Assembly: GCF_002776695.1 (NCBI RefSeq)
Contig: NZ_LFJC01000003.1
Location: 521,588 to 585,587 of the forward strand
Source: Bradyrhizobium nitroreducens
GTDB lineage: Bacteria; Pseudomonadota; Alphaproteobacteria; Rhizobiales; Xanthobacteraceae
Direction: 5' to 3'
DNA: 64,000 nucleotides
Part shown: positions 18,474 through 27,567 of the stretch, piece by piece
Layout: each line of letters starts with the position of its first letter
How positions within the stretch are numbered: the stretch's first letter is position 1
Program-made: the position numbers and the translations under genes
The notes under the pieces: generated by a model
What the model was told of the DNA's origin: nothing
The model's input: only the letters and a program-made list of their open reading frames with translations
The model's database searches: none

Positions 18474-20135
18474 ATGACGCTGACAAGAGCGAAGCTGTGC
18501 GCATGGCTCGTGGGCACGGCGGCGGCGCTGAGCGCGAGCGCTGCGTTCGCCGCGACCCTGCCGGAGGCTGCGGAGGCGGTCTGCAAGGGGCTCATCGGCG
18601 GCGCCGATGCCGTGAAGATCGATTCCGCAACCTTGCAGGCGCCGTCGCAGCTCGCGGTGGCCGAACGCGGGCCGACACCGTCCGGGCGCATCACGCCGGC
18701 CAATCCCGCCTTCTGCAAGGTGCTCGGCCATATCGACCCCGCAGATCCCAAGGCGCCGCCGATCAGATTCCAGGTCAATCTGCCCGTCGGGTGGAACGGG
18801 CGCTCGGTGCAATATGGCGGCGGCGGCTTCAACGGCGTGCTGATCAGCGGCCTCGGGCTGCCGCCGGCCTATCCCTTCGACAAGCCGTCACCGCTGGCGC
18901 GCGGCTTCGTCACCTACGGCACGGATTCGGGCCACGAGACCAGGCAGGGCGAGCCACCGCAGGTCTTCGCGCTGAATGACGAGGCGTTCGAGAATTTCGC
19001 CCATCGCGCCTACAAGAAGGTACGCGACGCCGCCGTTGGGTTGATGGAGCGTGCCTACGGCAGGAAGCCGGACACGATGTATTTCATGGGCTCGTCCGAG
19101 GGAGGCCGCGAAGGCCTCACCATGGCGCAGCGTTACCCCGACGATTTCGACGGCATCTTCGCCCGCGTGCCCGTGATCAATTGGGTCGGCCTGCAGCACG
19201 CCGGCACACGGTCCGGTCTCGTCACAATGGGCGCGGGCTGGATCAATCCGGCGCAGGTGAAGCTCGTCGGCGAGGCGGTGCGGGCGGCGTGCGACAAGGC
19301 CGACGGTTCCGACGATGCGCTGGTGCAGGATCCCGTCGGCTGCAAGGCGGCCTTCAAGGTCGAGACGCTGCGCTGCGCGTCGGGCCAAAGCGGCGATCAG
19401 TGTCTGACCGATGCGCAAGTGAAGGCGATCGAGACGCTGCACGCGACCTACAAATTCCCGTTCGCGCTCGCCAATGGGCTCGACGATTATCCCGGCTGGG
19501 GCGTGTCGGGCGAGGATACGCCGGCGATCGGCCCGACCGGCGGCTGGACGGCGTGGTGGCTCGGCACTGCGCCGCCGGCGCAGCCGCCCGCGCCCAATAA
19601 CGGCATCGCCTGGATCTACGGCGCCGGCGGCATTCAATATGTGTTCGCGCGCGATCCCAAGCTCGACGTCACCACCTACAAGGTGGAGGAGCACAAGGCG
19701 CGGCTGCTCGAAGTGTCGAAGCTGATGGATTCGACCGATCCCGATCTCAGCCGCTTCCGCGCCCGCGGCGGCCGGCTGATCATGCTCGAACACATGGCCG
19801 ACTACGCCCAGAGCCCCTATGCCGGCATCCGCTATTTCGAGAGCGTCGAGCGCAAGCTCGGCAAGACCGAGACCGCGGAGTTCGCGCGGCTCTACACCGC
19901 GCCCGGCGTCGACCATGTCGGCTCCGGCGCGCCGGCCAATGTCGACATGCTGAGCGTGCTGGTCGACTGGGTCGAGCAGGGCAAGGCGCCCGGCGATCTC
20001 GAAGTCGGCGAGCAAAAGGTCGAGGCGCCATCCTTCGCGACATTGCGCGCGCTGCCGCTGTGCCGCTGGCCGGCGTGGCCGCACTACAAGAGCGGCCCCG
20101 TGACGGAGGCGTCGAGCTTCACCTGCGCGCCGTAG
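18474..20135 (+). CDS. Tannase/feruloyl esterase family secreted hydrolase
   Basis: 553 aa from ATG 18474 (GGTGGA upstream), giving a signal peptide LCAWLVGTAAALSASAAFA. The mature alpha/beta hydrolase has the nucleophile S208 in GSSEGGREGL; the acid and His are expected near DLSRFRARGGRLIMLEHMAD and APGVDHVGSG. Cysteines near the N-terminus (AVCKGL), in the lid insert (DPVGCKAAF, LRCASG, QCLTD) and at the C-terminus (LPLCRWP, FTCAP) fit the disulfide-bonded family fold. It is predicted to act in the periplasm or outside the cell on plant-derived phenolic esters. Monocistronic. Confidence 0.88.
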   Translation: MTLTRAKLCAWLVGTAAALSASAAFAATLPEAAEAVCKGLIGGADAVKIDSATLQAPSQLAVAERGPTPSGRITPANPAFCKVLGHIDPADPKAPPIRFQVNLPVGWNGRSVQYGGGGFNGVLISGLGLPPAYPFDKPSPLARGFVTYGTDSGHETRQGEPPQVFALNDEAFENFAHRAYKKVRDAAVGLMERAYGRKPDTMYFMGSSEGGREGLTMAQRYPDDFDGIFARVPVINWVGLQHAGTRSGLVTMGAGWINPAQVKLVGEAVRAACDKADGSDDALVQDPVGCKAAFKVETLRCASGQSGDQCLTDAQVKAIETLHATYKFPFALANGLDDYPGWGVSGEDTPAIGPTGGWTAWWLGTAPPAQPPAPNNGIAWIYGAGGIQYVFARDPKLDVTTYKVEEHKARLLEVSKLMDSTDPDLSRFRARGGRLIMLEHMADYAQSPYAGIRYFESVERKLGKTETAEFARLYTAPGVDHVGSGAPANVDMLSVLVDWVEQGKAPGDLEVGEQKVEAPSFATLRALPLCRWPAWPHYKSGPVTEASSFTCAP

Positions 20136-20175
20136 CGAAGCGGGCCGTTTGACAATGACCTTGCGCCCGGCTATC

Positions 20176-20193
20176 TATTTCGCATGCGAAATA
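20176..20193 (+). promoter_or_regulatory. 18-bp perfect palindrome over the MarR-gene start
   Basis: tatttcgcatgcgaaata is a perfect palindrome, and its centre falls in the start codon (20184-20186) of the MarR-family gene. It matches the symmetric TTTCGYATRCGAAA style of many MarR-family operators. Autorepression of the MarR / crotonase operon is the likely role. Confidence 0.7.
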
Positions 20194-20648
20194 AAGGCGC
20201 CGACGCGCGGCATCATCGCCTGATCTATCTGCTCAACGTCGCCCAGCGCCGCCTGCAGCGCTGGATGGCCGCGCGGCCGGAGAACGAGGTGACGCCGGCG
20301 CAGGCGGGGCTGTTGTTCATCCTCGGCAAGCAGGACGGCGTCCTGATGGGCGAGGCGGGCGCGGCGCTGGATATGGGGCCGGCCGGCATTTCCGGCCTCG
20401 TCGACCGCACCGAGGCTGCGAAGCTGATCGAGCGGCGGGCCGATCGCGAGGACGGACGCGCCTGGCGGATCTGGCTGACGCCGAAGGGGCGGACCGCGCT
20501 GGCGCAGGCGAAGGCCGGTGCGGCCGAGGTCAACGCCGCACTGACGGACGGATTCTCGGCCGCGGAGATCGAAATCGTCGCGCGCTGGCTGATTAGCATT
20601 CAAGACAAGTTTCCAAGATCTTCAGAGACGCGACATTCAGACGACTAG
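20184..20648 (+). CDS. MarR-family transcriptional regulator
   Basis: 154 aa. The winged helix spans residues about 35-105: TPAQAGLLFILGKQDGVLMG, recognition helix DMGPAGISGLVDRTEAAKLIERRADREDGRAW, and the wing RIWLTPKGRTAL. The start codon sits in the middle of an 18-bp palindrome with no ribosome binding site, so the mRNA may be leaderless. The crotonase-family gene starts 12 bases after its stop, and the two probably form an operon. The ligand could be a CoA thioester or an aromatic acid, as in BadR- or CouR-type regulators; this is inference. Confidence 0.87.
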   Translation: MRNKGADARHHRLIYLLNVAQRRLQRWMAARPENEVTPAQAGLLFILGKQDGVLMGEAGAALDMGPAGISGLVDRTEAAKLIERRADREDGRAWRIWLTPKGRTALAQAKAGAAEVNAALTDGFSAAEIEIVARWLISIQDKFPRSSETRHSDD

Positions 20649-20660
20649 AAGGAGAGACCC

Positions 20661-21431
20661 ATGACCGAGCATGTCCGGATCGAGAACAACGGCGGAATCC
20701 TCACCCTCACGCTGGCGCGTCCCGACAAGAAGAACGCGCTGACGGACGCGATGTACGGCAAGCTTGCCGACACCATCGAATCCGCCGAGTTCGATCCGTC
20801 CGCGCGCGTGATCCTGATCCGCGGCGAGGGCGACATGTTCACCGCCGGCAACGATGTCGGCGAATTCGCCGCCGTCGCGGCCGGCAAGTCCGAGGGCAGC
20901 CGCAACGTCATCCGCTTCATCCAGTCGTTGGCGCGCTGCACAAGGCCGCTGGTCGCGGCCGTGCAGGGCCGCGCCGTCGGCGTCGGCACCACGATGCTGC
21001 TGCATTGCGACCTCGTCGTGCTCGCCGACAACGCACAATTGTCGACGCCGTTCGTCAGCCTCGCACTGGTGCCGGAAGCGGCGTCCAGCCTCTTGATGCC
21101 GGCGCGCATCGGCCATGCCCGCGCCTATGAGATGTTCGCGCTGGGTGAGGCCGTGCCGGCGCAGGCCGCGCTGCAATGGGGTCTCGCCAACCGTGTGGTG
21201 CCGCTCGACAAGCTCGATGCCGAGGCGCTCGCGCTGGCGCAGCGCCTCGCCCGCCAGCCGGCCGGCGCGCTCACCGCGACCAAGCGCCTGATGCGCAACG
21301 GCGAGGTGCTGGTCGCCCAGATGCAGGCCGAAGGCGAGCAGTTCGCCCAGCGCCTGCGCACCGCCGAGGCGCGCGAGGCCTTCACGGCCTTCGCCGAGCG
21401 CCGGGCGCCGGATTTCACCAAGGTTGCGTGA
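20661..21431 (+). CDS. Enoyl-CoA hydratase/isomerase family protein
   Basis: 256 aa with a strong GAAGGAG site. The crotonase fold is evident: the oxyanion-hole segments GDMFTAGNDVGEF and GRAVGVGTTMLLHCDLV, and ALVPEAASSLLMPARIG. A single acidic residue occupies the second catalytic position (VPEA) and the first is not obvious, which is more usual for isomerase-like members than for true hydratases. It lies directly behind the MarR regulator, and no thiolase, CoA ligase or dehydrogenase follows, so the pathway is unclear. Confidence 0.87.
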   Translation: MTEHVRIENNGGILTLTLARPDKKNALTDAMYGKLADTIESAEFDPSARVILIRGEGDMFTAGNDVGEFAAVAAGKSEGSRNVIRFIQSLARCTRPLVAAVQGRAVGVGTTMLLHCDLVVLADNAQLSTPFVSLALVPEAASSLLMPARIGHARAYEMFALGEAVPAQAALQWGLANRVVPLDKLDAEALALAQRLARQPAGALTATKRLMRNGEVLVAQMQAEGEQFAQRLRTAEAREAFTAFAERRAPDFTKVA

Positions 21432-21538
21432 CACCGGGGGCGCGAGGGGCCGGTCGTTAACATTTGATACAAGCTTAACCGAACGTTGGCAGGTCAGGGT
21501 GCAAGGTGGCCTCTCGTGGAGAGTAGGTCCCTTGGCGC

Positions 21539-23620
21539 ATGTCAATTTTTAAGAAATCGGTAAGCAAGCTGCTTCTTGTTCTGATGGCGCTTTTGGCCAT
21601 CGGTGCGCTGACCAGCACGGCGATCCAGATGGGTGGCGCGTTCGGCCGCTACCGCGACAGTCTGGAGACCGAGCGGCTCGCTGCCGCCGACAAGGCGATC
21701 TTCCATGGCGTGCTCGCGCTGCGCACCAATCGCGGTGACGCCCAGAGCGCGCTGCTCGGGGAGGACGATCCGCGCGCCAAGCTCGAAGCAGCCGAGAAGG
21801 CTGAGCAGGCCGGCTATGATTCCATCGCCGTGGCGCTGCCGACCGTCGAATTCGCCCGTCGTGACGAGCTCGCCGGCACGCTGAAGCAGCGCTGGGCCGA
21901 CGCCTCACCGCAATTCAAGCTGTTCTACGACGAGGCCAAGCGTCCGCGCGCGGAACGCAAGATCGAGCGAACCAATTCCTGGTACGATGCCGTCACCAAG
22001 GTGATCGACACCGCGAACCTTGCCTCCACCGCGGTGTCGAACCGTGCCTGGATGAACGATCCCTACATCGCGCGCATGATTCAGGTCCGCCGCTTCGCCT
22101 GGCAGGTCCGCGACCGCTACGGCATCCATTGCTCGTCCCTTCGCTCGAACGTCAACGGCAGCAAGCCGCTCGACGACGCCCAGAAGCGGTCGGTGGCGCA
22201 ATGGGACGGCACCATCACTTCCGCCTGGGCCGGCATGAGCGAATTGCTGGCGGCGCCCGACGTGACGGCGGAACTGGTGTCGGCGGCCAACGACGCGAAG
22301 GCCAAGACCGACGGCGCTCTCAAGCAGATCAACGAGCTTGCCAAGAATTTCGACGGCAGCGGCAAGCCTGCGCTCCCTGCGGCGGAATGGAATACGCTGT
22401 GCCAGGCGCCCTTCGCGCCGATCGTGGCGGTCGCCAACAAGGCGCTCGACCAGTCGATCGCGCGTGCCGAGATGGTTCAGGCCAAAGCTCTCACCAACCT
22501 CATCGTGCAGTCGCTGGCGTTCGTGCTCGCGTTGGCCGTGACCCTGGCCGGCGTGTACGTGGTGCGCAATCGCCTGATGCGCCCGGTTCGCGCCATTCTC
22601 GACGCCATCGCCCGCATCAGCGCGCGCGACTATGCGACGCCGGTGCCGCAACCCCGGCATCCCGACGAGTTCGGCACCATGGCCGCCGCACTCGAAAGCC
22701 TGCGTGAAAGCGCGGCGACCGCCGAGCGCCTCGGCCGGGAGCGCGAATCGCAGCAGGCGCTGCAGCTCGCCCGCTCCGGCACCGTCGATGCGGCTTGCCG
22801 CAGCTTCGACGACACCGTGCAGGCGGTGATCCAGAGCGTTGCGGCCTCGACGCGGGAGCTCGACGCCACCGCGAGCGGCGTGCGCTCGCTGGTCACGCAA
22901 TCGAGCAGCCAGACCGCGGCGGTCTCGTCCGCAGCCGAGCAGGCCACCAACAATCTCGAGACCATCGCGGCCGCGACGGAAGAGCTCTCCGCATCCGTCG
23001 GCGAGATCTCCGCGCAGGTGCAGGCCAGCGCCCGCGAGGCCCGCGAGGCCGTGTCGCAGGCCGAGCAGACCAACGCGACGGTCGAGATCCTCGACCAGAC
23101 CGCCAGCCGCATCGGCGAGGTCGTGAAGATGATCAACGCGATCGCCGCCCAGACCAACCTTCTGGCCTTGAACGCCACCATCGAAGCCGCGCGTGCGGGC
23201 GAGGCCGGCCGCGGTTTCGCCGTGGTCGCCGGCGAGGTCAAGAGCCTTGCCTCCCAAACCGCGACGGCGACGGAAGAGATCTCGCGCCAGGTCGAGGAGA
23301 TCCAGGGCGCGACGGGCCAGGCGGTCGCAGCGATCCGTTCGATCGGCGGCGCCATCAGCGGCATCGACGAGAAGATGACGGCGATCGCCGCCGCCGTCGA
23401 AGAGCAGCGCGCCGCGACCACCGAGATCTCGCGCAACTTCCAGCAGGCCGCGCAGGGCACCCGCGAGGTCACGGACACCATCGGCAGCGTCGCCAGGCTC
23501 AACCAGGAGACCGGTAATGCAGGTACGGTGTTGTCGGAATCCGTCAAGAAGATGTCGGCTGACGCCGATCGTCTCCGCGTCGCGGTCGAGGGCTTCCTGG
23601 GCGCGGTGAAGACCGCGTAG
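21539..23620 (+). CDS. Methyl-accepting chemotaxis protein
   Basis: 693 aa. TM1 is at about 8-30 ([20 protein letters not shown]), followed by a long periplasmic sensing region (30-320) without a recognisable PAS or Cache signature. TM2 is at about 322-342 ([20 protein letters not shown]), then a HAMP segment ([20 protein letters not shown]). The cytoplasmic signalling domain has the hairpin tip [20 protein letters not shown] and [17 protein letters not shown]. It would control CheA at the cell pole. No che genes are near, as is usual for scattered receptors. Confidence 0.92.
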   Translation: MSIFKKSVSKLLLVLMALLAIGALTSTAIQMGGAFGRYRDSLETERLAAADKAIFHGVLALRTNRGDAQSALLGEDDPRAKLEAAEKAEQAGYDSIAVALPTVEFARRDELAGTLKQRWADASPQFKLFYDEAKRPRAERKIERTNSWYDAVTKVIDTANLASTAVSNRAWMNDPYIARMIQVRRFAWQVRDRYGIHCSSLRSNVNGSKPLDDAQKRSVAQWDGTITSAWAGMSELLAAPDVTAELVSAANDAKAKTDGALKQINELAKNFDGSGKPALPAAEWNTLCQAPFAPIVAVANKALDQSIARAEMVQAKALTNLIVQSLAFVLALAVTLAGVYVVRNRLMRPVRAILDAIARISARDYATPVPQPRHPDEFGTMAAALESLRESAATAERLGRERESQQALQLARSGTVDAACRSFDDTVQAVIQSVAASTRELDATASGVRSLVTQSSSQTAAVSSAAEQATNNLETIAAATEELSASVGEISAQVQASAREAREAVSQAEQTNATVEILDQTASRIGEVVKMINAIAAQTNLLALNATIEAARAGEAGRGFAVVAGEVKSLASQTATATEEISRQVEEIQGATGQAVAAIRSIGGAISGIDEKMTAIAAAVEEQRAATTEISRNFQQAAQGTREVTDTIGSVARLNQETGNAGTVLSESVKKMSADADRLRVAVEGFLGAVKTA

Positions 23621-23751
23621 TTTCGCCTCATTTGTCCATCCCGACGTCGCGCGTTCGGCATTGCCGCCGATCCGCGCGGCGGCTACATCTGTGCCGCCGC
23701 GCTCCGCGGGCGATGCGACAGACGTAAGACCTATCAGGGATGGAGAGTTCG

Positions 23752-24690
23752 ATGCCGGTCACCCCACACAAGGCCCAGCGCCCCTATCGCGGCGTGTTCC
23801 CGGTCGCGCCCACCATCTTCGATGAGCGCGGCGAGCTCGATCTCGAAGGCCAGCGCCGCTGCATCGATTTCATGATCGACGCCGGCTCGCACGGCATCTG
23901 CATCCTCGCCAATTTCTCCGAGCAGTTCGTGCTCACCGATGCCGAGCGCGAGACCGTGATGCACGCGGTGCTGGAGCATGTCGCGGGCCGGGTTCCCGTG
24001 ATCGTCACCACCACCCATTTCAGCTCGGCGGTTTGCGCCGCGCGCAGCAAGCAGGCCGAAGCTGCCGGCGCCGCCATGGTGATGGTGATGCCGCCCTATC
24101 ACGGTGCGACCTTCCGGGTTCCGGAGAAGGGCATCGTCGAATTCTTCAAGGTGCTCTCGGGCGCGATCGACATTCCCGTCATGATCCAGGATGCGCCGGT
24201 GGCGGGGACTCCGCTGTCGGTCGAGCTGCTGGCGCGGCTGGCGCGCGAGTTTTCCAACATCCGCTATTTCAAGATCGAGGTGCCGGGCGCGGCTTCGAAG
24301 CTGCGCAGCCTGATCGAGGCGGGCGGCAAGGACATCGAGGGTCCCTGGGACGGCGAAGAAGCCATCACGCTGCTCGCCGATCTCGACGCAGGCGCCACCG
24401 GCGCCATGACCGGCGGCGGCTATCCCGACGGCATCCGCCAGATCATCGATCCCTATTTCGCGGGCGATCGCGAAAAGGCCAAGGCCGCCTATGAACGCTG
24501 GCTGCCGCTGATCAACTACGAGAACCGCCAGTGCGGCCTGGTCGCCTGCAAGGTGATGATGCAGGCGGGCGGCGTGATCAAGTCCGACGCCGTGCGTCAC
24601 CCGCTGCAGCCGCTGCATCCGGCGACAAGGGCAGGATTGCTGGAGTTGGCCAAGGAGCGCGATGCGCTGGCGCTGCGGTGGGGGAAGTAG
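23752..24690 (+). CDS. Probable L-2-keto-3-deoxyarabonate dehydratase (DapA superfamily)
   Basis: 312 aa from ATG 23752 (GGAGAG upstream); an ATG at 23740 would add four residues. DapA-type barrel with Schiff-base lysine K174 in YFKIEVPGAASK. Blocks such as DFMIDAGSHGICILANFSEQF, MPPYHGATFRVPE, EGPWDGEEAITLLADL and GATGAMTGGGYPDGIR are ones I recognise from the Azospirillum-type enzyme of the non-phosphorylative L-arabinose route, which dehydrates L-2-keto-3-deoxyarabonate to 2-oxoglutarate semialdehyde. No other arabinose genes are adjacent, so the assignment rests on family resemblance from memory. Confidence 0.78.
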   Translation: MPVTPHKAQRPYRGVFPVAPTIFDERGELDLEGQRRCIDFMIDAGSHGICILANFSEQFVLTDAERETVMHAVLEHVAGRVPVIVTTTHFSSAVCAARSKQAEAAGAAMVMVMPPYHGATFRVPEKGIVEFFKVLSGAIDIPVMIQDAPVAGTPLSVELLARLAREFSNIRYFKIEVPGAASKLRSLIEAGGKDIEGPWDGEEAITLLADLDAGATGAMTGGGYPDGIRQIIDPYFAGDREKAKAAYERWLPLINYENRQCGLVACKVMMQAGGVIKSDAVRHPLQPLHPATRAGLLELAKERDALALRWGK

Positions 24691-24710
24691 GAGACAAGCA
24701 CACCGTCGCA

Positions 24711-24800
24711 GTAGGGTCGGCAAAGCGAAGCGTGCCCACGACCTGTTGCGGTCGGGAGAAGTCGTGGGCACGGCGCTGTGCGCCTTTGCCCACCTCACGA
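24711..24800. repeat. Dispersed palindromic intergenic repeat, family A, copy 1
   Basis: Starts gtagggtcggcaaagcgaag and contains the arms cgtgcccacgac (24731-24742) and gtcgtgggcacg (24761-24772), a 12-bp perfect inverted repeat. Related copies lie at 31190-31279 and 39171-39294. It sits at the convergent end of two genes and may act as a transcription terminator. Confidence 0.8.
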
Positions 24801-24825
24801 CACCGAATGTGTCGCGCGATCCCGC

Positions 24826-25524
24826 CTAACGCGTCAACGCCCACTCGCCGATGATGCGAAACCGCGCCCTGGCATCATCCTGCCTGAATAGCGCGATGCG
24901 ATCGATCGCGAGCGTCCCGATCCGCAGCGCCGCAAACCGCGCCCGCAGCATCTCCACAATCGGCCCACGCCGCTCCGCATCCAGCCGTCCCGTCAGCGTC
25001 ATGTGGAAGCGGAATTCGTCCATGACGTAAGGATAGCCCCAGCGGTCGAGATAGTCGCGCTGCCGCTCGCTCAGCTTCTCGGGCTTGCGCCGCGTACGAT
25101 CTTCGGCCGTCAGGGGAGGGCGAAAGGAATCAAACTCGCGGACGCAATCGGCGGCAAGCTCGCGAAGCGCATCGACCGGCTCAGCCGGGATGACAGCGAT
25201 GAAGCCGCTGATGGCATCGACGACCGGACGGATTGCCGGGATCGGTCGCGCCTTGCCGGCGAATGCCGAGCAGGCGGCCGCGAGCTCCGCCTCGGTCTTG
25301 CCCGATACGAGCGCCATCGGCGCCTTCAGCGTGGCGTGAAAGCCGTATTTGCGGGGATCGGCCGTGATGTCGCGCCAGTCGGGCGCGACCTGCAGTGCTG
25401 CTTGCGGAAACGAAACCTCGTCACCCGAATAGGCATCATAGCCTAGCAGTTCGGCGCCGAAGCGGGAGAGGGGGCTGTTGGGCCCGGCGGCAAAATAGAT
25501 CGCGAAGCGTGGAAAACCTGTCAT
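24826..25524 (-). CDS. DUF1045 phosphonate-operon protein, 2H-phosphoesterase-like
   Basis: 232 aa. Two H-x-T-x motifs, FHATL (H63) and FHMTL (H174), mark the 2H phosphoesterase fold, and the family (DUF1045) is repeatedly found in C-P lyase operons. It is the third gene of the minus-strand operon hexapeptide protein - PhnM paralogue - DUF1045. No metallo-beta-lactamase-type PhnP is present in the window, so this protein is a reasonable candidate for opening the cyclic ribose 1,2-phosphate made by C-P lyase. That role is inference. Confidence 0.8.
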   Translation of the reverse strand: MTGFPRFAIYFAAGPNSPLSRFGAELLGYDAYSGDEVSFPQAALQVAPDWRDITADPRKYGFHATLKAPMALVSGKTEAELAAACSAFAGKARPIPAIRPVVDAISGFIAVIPAEPVDALRELAADCVREFDSFRPPLTAEDRTRRKPEKLSERQRDYLDRWGYPYVMDEFRFHMTLTGRLDAERRGPIVEMLRARFAALRIGTLAIDRIALFRQDDARARFRIIGEWALTR

Positions 25525-25542
25525 TGCCTCAGCATAACCAAT

Positions 25543-26736
25543 TCAGGCCGCAACGATAGCCTCGCGCGGCGCCGCCGCCGCTGCGAGCAGCCGTGTCGCA
25601 TCGGTGAGATGCACGAGCTTGCCGTTTGAGATCACCGCGATCAGCCGCGGCCGCAATGGCTCGCTGTCGTCGACCAGCAGGATGTCGGCGCGGCGGCCTT
25701 GCGCCAGCACGCCGCGATCGGTGAGGCCGGTCGCGCGCGCCGGCCCGGCCGACACCAGATCCCAGGCCTTCGGCAGCGGCAGCACGCCATCGGCGGCGAG
25801 GCGGAACGCGGCAAGGAGCTGCGCGGGATAATAGTAATCCGACGCCAGTACCGAGCAGAGCCCCTTGGCGATCATGTCGGAGGCCCTGGTCCAGCCGGTG
25901 TGGCTGCCGCCGCGCACGACGTTCGGCGCGCCGTAGACGATCGCATCGCCATGGCTTGCCGCCGCCTGCGCCGTCGCCTCGTTGATCGGAAACTCCGCGA
26001 TCAAGGCGCCGAGCTCGCGAAACTCCCGGCGCATTGCCGGCGTCGCGTCATCATGCGAGAGCATCCGCACCTCGGCCGCACGGGCCGCGGCGGCCAGCCG
26101 CGACACCGAAGCCGGCACCTCGTCGGCGCGCGAGGTCACGCGTTCGACCAGCCGGTCGAATTCCTCAGGCGAGAGCCCGGTGCGCTCCACCATGCGGTTG
26201 CGCTTGCGCGGCTTGGCCATGTCGGCGACGGTGCCGTCCATATGGTCGTTGAAGGCAAGCAGGTCGACGCGGCCCTCGGCGAGCCACTGGCTGATCTCGG
26301 TCTCGGCGTCGAGATTGTAGGTCTCGTGCCGCAGATGGAAGCGGGTGTCGGCGGCGAATTGCGGACGCTGCCGCTCGATCGCCTCCATCAGCCCGCGCGC
26401 ATTGTCGGCGCTGCGCAGGCCAGGCTCCCACGAGCAGGTCGTGGCGTGAAACACCGTGGTGATGCCGTTGCTGATGGCCTGGCGATCGCTGTCGGCGAGC
26501 GCGACGTCGATGGGGAAGTCGACGCCGGCGCGCGGCATCATCTGCCGCTCGAAGGCATCGCCATGCAGATCGACGATGCCCGGCAGCACCAGCAGGTCGC
26601 TGGCGTCGATCGCCAGCCGCGCCCGGCCGCGAGAGGCGTCCGTCGCGGCGATGTCCTGGCCGGACACCGCCAACGACGTTTCGACGAGTTCGGCGCCGAT
26701 CAGGGCCCGGCCGCCTTCGAGGAAAATGTCTGTCAC
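25543..26736 (-). CDS. phnM: Divergent PhnM paralogue (amidohydrolase superfamily)
   Basis: 397 aa. Metal-site motifs of the amidohydrolase fold are visible: [36 protein letters not shown] and [10 protein letters not shown]. It shares [13 protein letters not shown] and the C-terminal [17 protein letters not shown] with PhnM, which removes pyrophosphate from ribose 1-phosphonate 5-triphosphate. It differs from the second PhnM in this window (36761-37909): the MDHTPGQRQF block is replaced by [20 protein letters not shown]. It overlaps the hexapeptide-protein gene by 4 bases (ATGA). It may prefer a different substrate. Confidence 0.83.
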   Translation of the reverse strand: MTDIFLEGGRALIGAELVETSLAVSGQDIAATDASRGRARLAIDASDLLVLPGIVDLHGDAFERQMMPRAGVDFPIDVALADSDRQAISNGITTVFHATTCSWEPGLRSADNARGLMEAIERQRPQFAADTRFHLRHETYNLDAETEISQWLAEGRVDLLAFNDHMDGTVADMAKPRKRNRMVERTGLSPEEFDRLVERVTSRADEVPASVSRLAAAARAAEVRMLSHDDATPAMRREFRELGALIAEFPINEATAQAAASHGDAIVYGAPNVVRGGSHTGWTRASDMIAKGLCSVLASDYYYPAQLLAAFRLAADGVLPLPKAWDLVSAGPARATGLTDRGVLAQGRRADILLVDDSEPLRPRLIAVISNGKLVHLTDATRLLAAAAAPREAIVAA

Positions 26737-27392
26737 GCGACCGCGCTTCGTTTGCTGGCAGGGAGAGTTGCTCGTGCTTCGTATGTCGCAAGAAAATCTT
26801 CAATCCCGAGCGCGCGAAAATCCGGCAGGGCTTCACGCAATTTGTCGTGATCCCAGTCCCACCAGGCAAGCTTGGCGAGCCGTCCGGCGATCTCCTCCGA
26901 GAACCGCCGCCGTACGATCCGTGCCGGATTGCCGGCGACGATAGTGTAGGCGGGGACGTCCTTGGTGACGATGGCGCCGGCCGCGATCACCGCGCCGGTG
27001 CCGATGTTGCGTCCCGGCAGCACGACCGCGCCGTGGCCGATCCAGACGTCGTGGCCGATATGGACGTGATGCTGACGCCGCCAGTCGAAGAACTCGGCAT
27101 CGTCGCTCTCGCCTTCGAAATAGGCGCTGGAGCGATAGGTGAAATGGGCCTGGGTCGCGCGATGCATCGGATGGTTGCCGGGATTGATGCGCGTCATCGC
27201 GGCGATCGAGCAGAACTTCCCGATTGTGGTGTAGGTGATCTGCGAATCGTTCACGACGTAGGAGTAATCGCCCATCGCCACGTCATGCAGGATCGTGCGG
27301 GCGCCGACCTCGGTGTAGGCGCCGAGCCTGGTCTCATGCAGCTTGGCCGAGGGATCGATGGTCGGTTGAACCGAGAGAGCTTTGGCGGCCAT
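26733..27392 (-). CDS. Hexapeptide-repeat acyltransferase of phosphonate operon
   Basis: 219 aa. Left-handed beta-helix of the LbetaH type: hexad repeats run through [20 protein letters not shown] and [20 protein letters not shown], ending in [13 protein letters not shown]. It resembles the xenobiotic acetyltransferase group and the phosphonate-associated transferase family found with phn genes. It would transfer an acetyl group from acetyl-CoA, perhaps to an aminoalkylphosphonate, but the substrate is unproven. First gene of a minus-strand operon with phnM and DUF1045, behind a triple PHO-type repeat at 27441-27469. Confidence 0.82.
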   Translation of the reverse strand: MAAKALSVQPTIDPSAKLHETRLGAYTEVGARTILHDVAMGDYSYVVNDSQITYTTIGKFCSIAAMTRINPGNHPMHRATQAHFTYRSSAYFEGESDDAEFFDWRRQHHVHIGHDVWIGHGAVVLPGRNIGTGAVIAAGAIVTKDVPAYTIVAGNPARIVRRRFSEEIAGRLAKLAWWDWDHDKLREALPDFRALGIEDFLATYEARATLPASKRSAVA

Positions 27393-27440
27393 GTTGCGTC
27401 CGAAGTGCGGGGGCGGGCGGTTTTTTCTTCGAGCGGCTTG

Positions 27441-27469
27441 ATGACGATGTCATGACATCGCGATGACAG
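27441..27469 (-). promoter_or_regulatory. PHO box (three 11-bp-spaced half-sites) upstream of the minus-strand phn operon
   Basis: On the minus strand the sequence reads CTGTCAT, four bases, ATGTCAT, four bases, TCGTCAT (starting at 27469, 27458 and 27447). Two half-sites at 11-bp period define a PhoB box, and the first two match the consensus CTGTCAT at 7/7 and 6/7. It lies 49-77 bases upstream of the hexapeptide-protein start, a plausible activation position under phosphate starvation. Confidence 0.75.
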
Positions 27470-27506
27470 GGGATGAGGTGTGTACGATCGCCGCACCGCA
27501 ACGCGC

Positions 27507-27524
27507 CTGTCACACAAGTGTTAA
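27507..27524 (+). promoter_or_regulatory. Weak PHO-box-like sequence upstream of phnC
   Basis: CTGTCAC, four bases, GTGTTAA: the first half-site matches the consensus well (6/7) and the second poorly (4/7). It lies 44 bases upstream of phnC on the coding strand. It may be a real but weak PhoB site, or the triple site at 27441-27469 may serve both directions. Confidence 0.4.
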
Positions 27525-27567
27525 CCGCCGGCGTTAGCGGTGGGCTCCAGTTAATCTGGAGCCCTGC

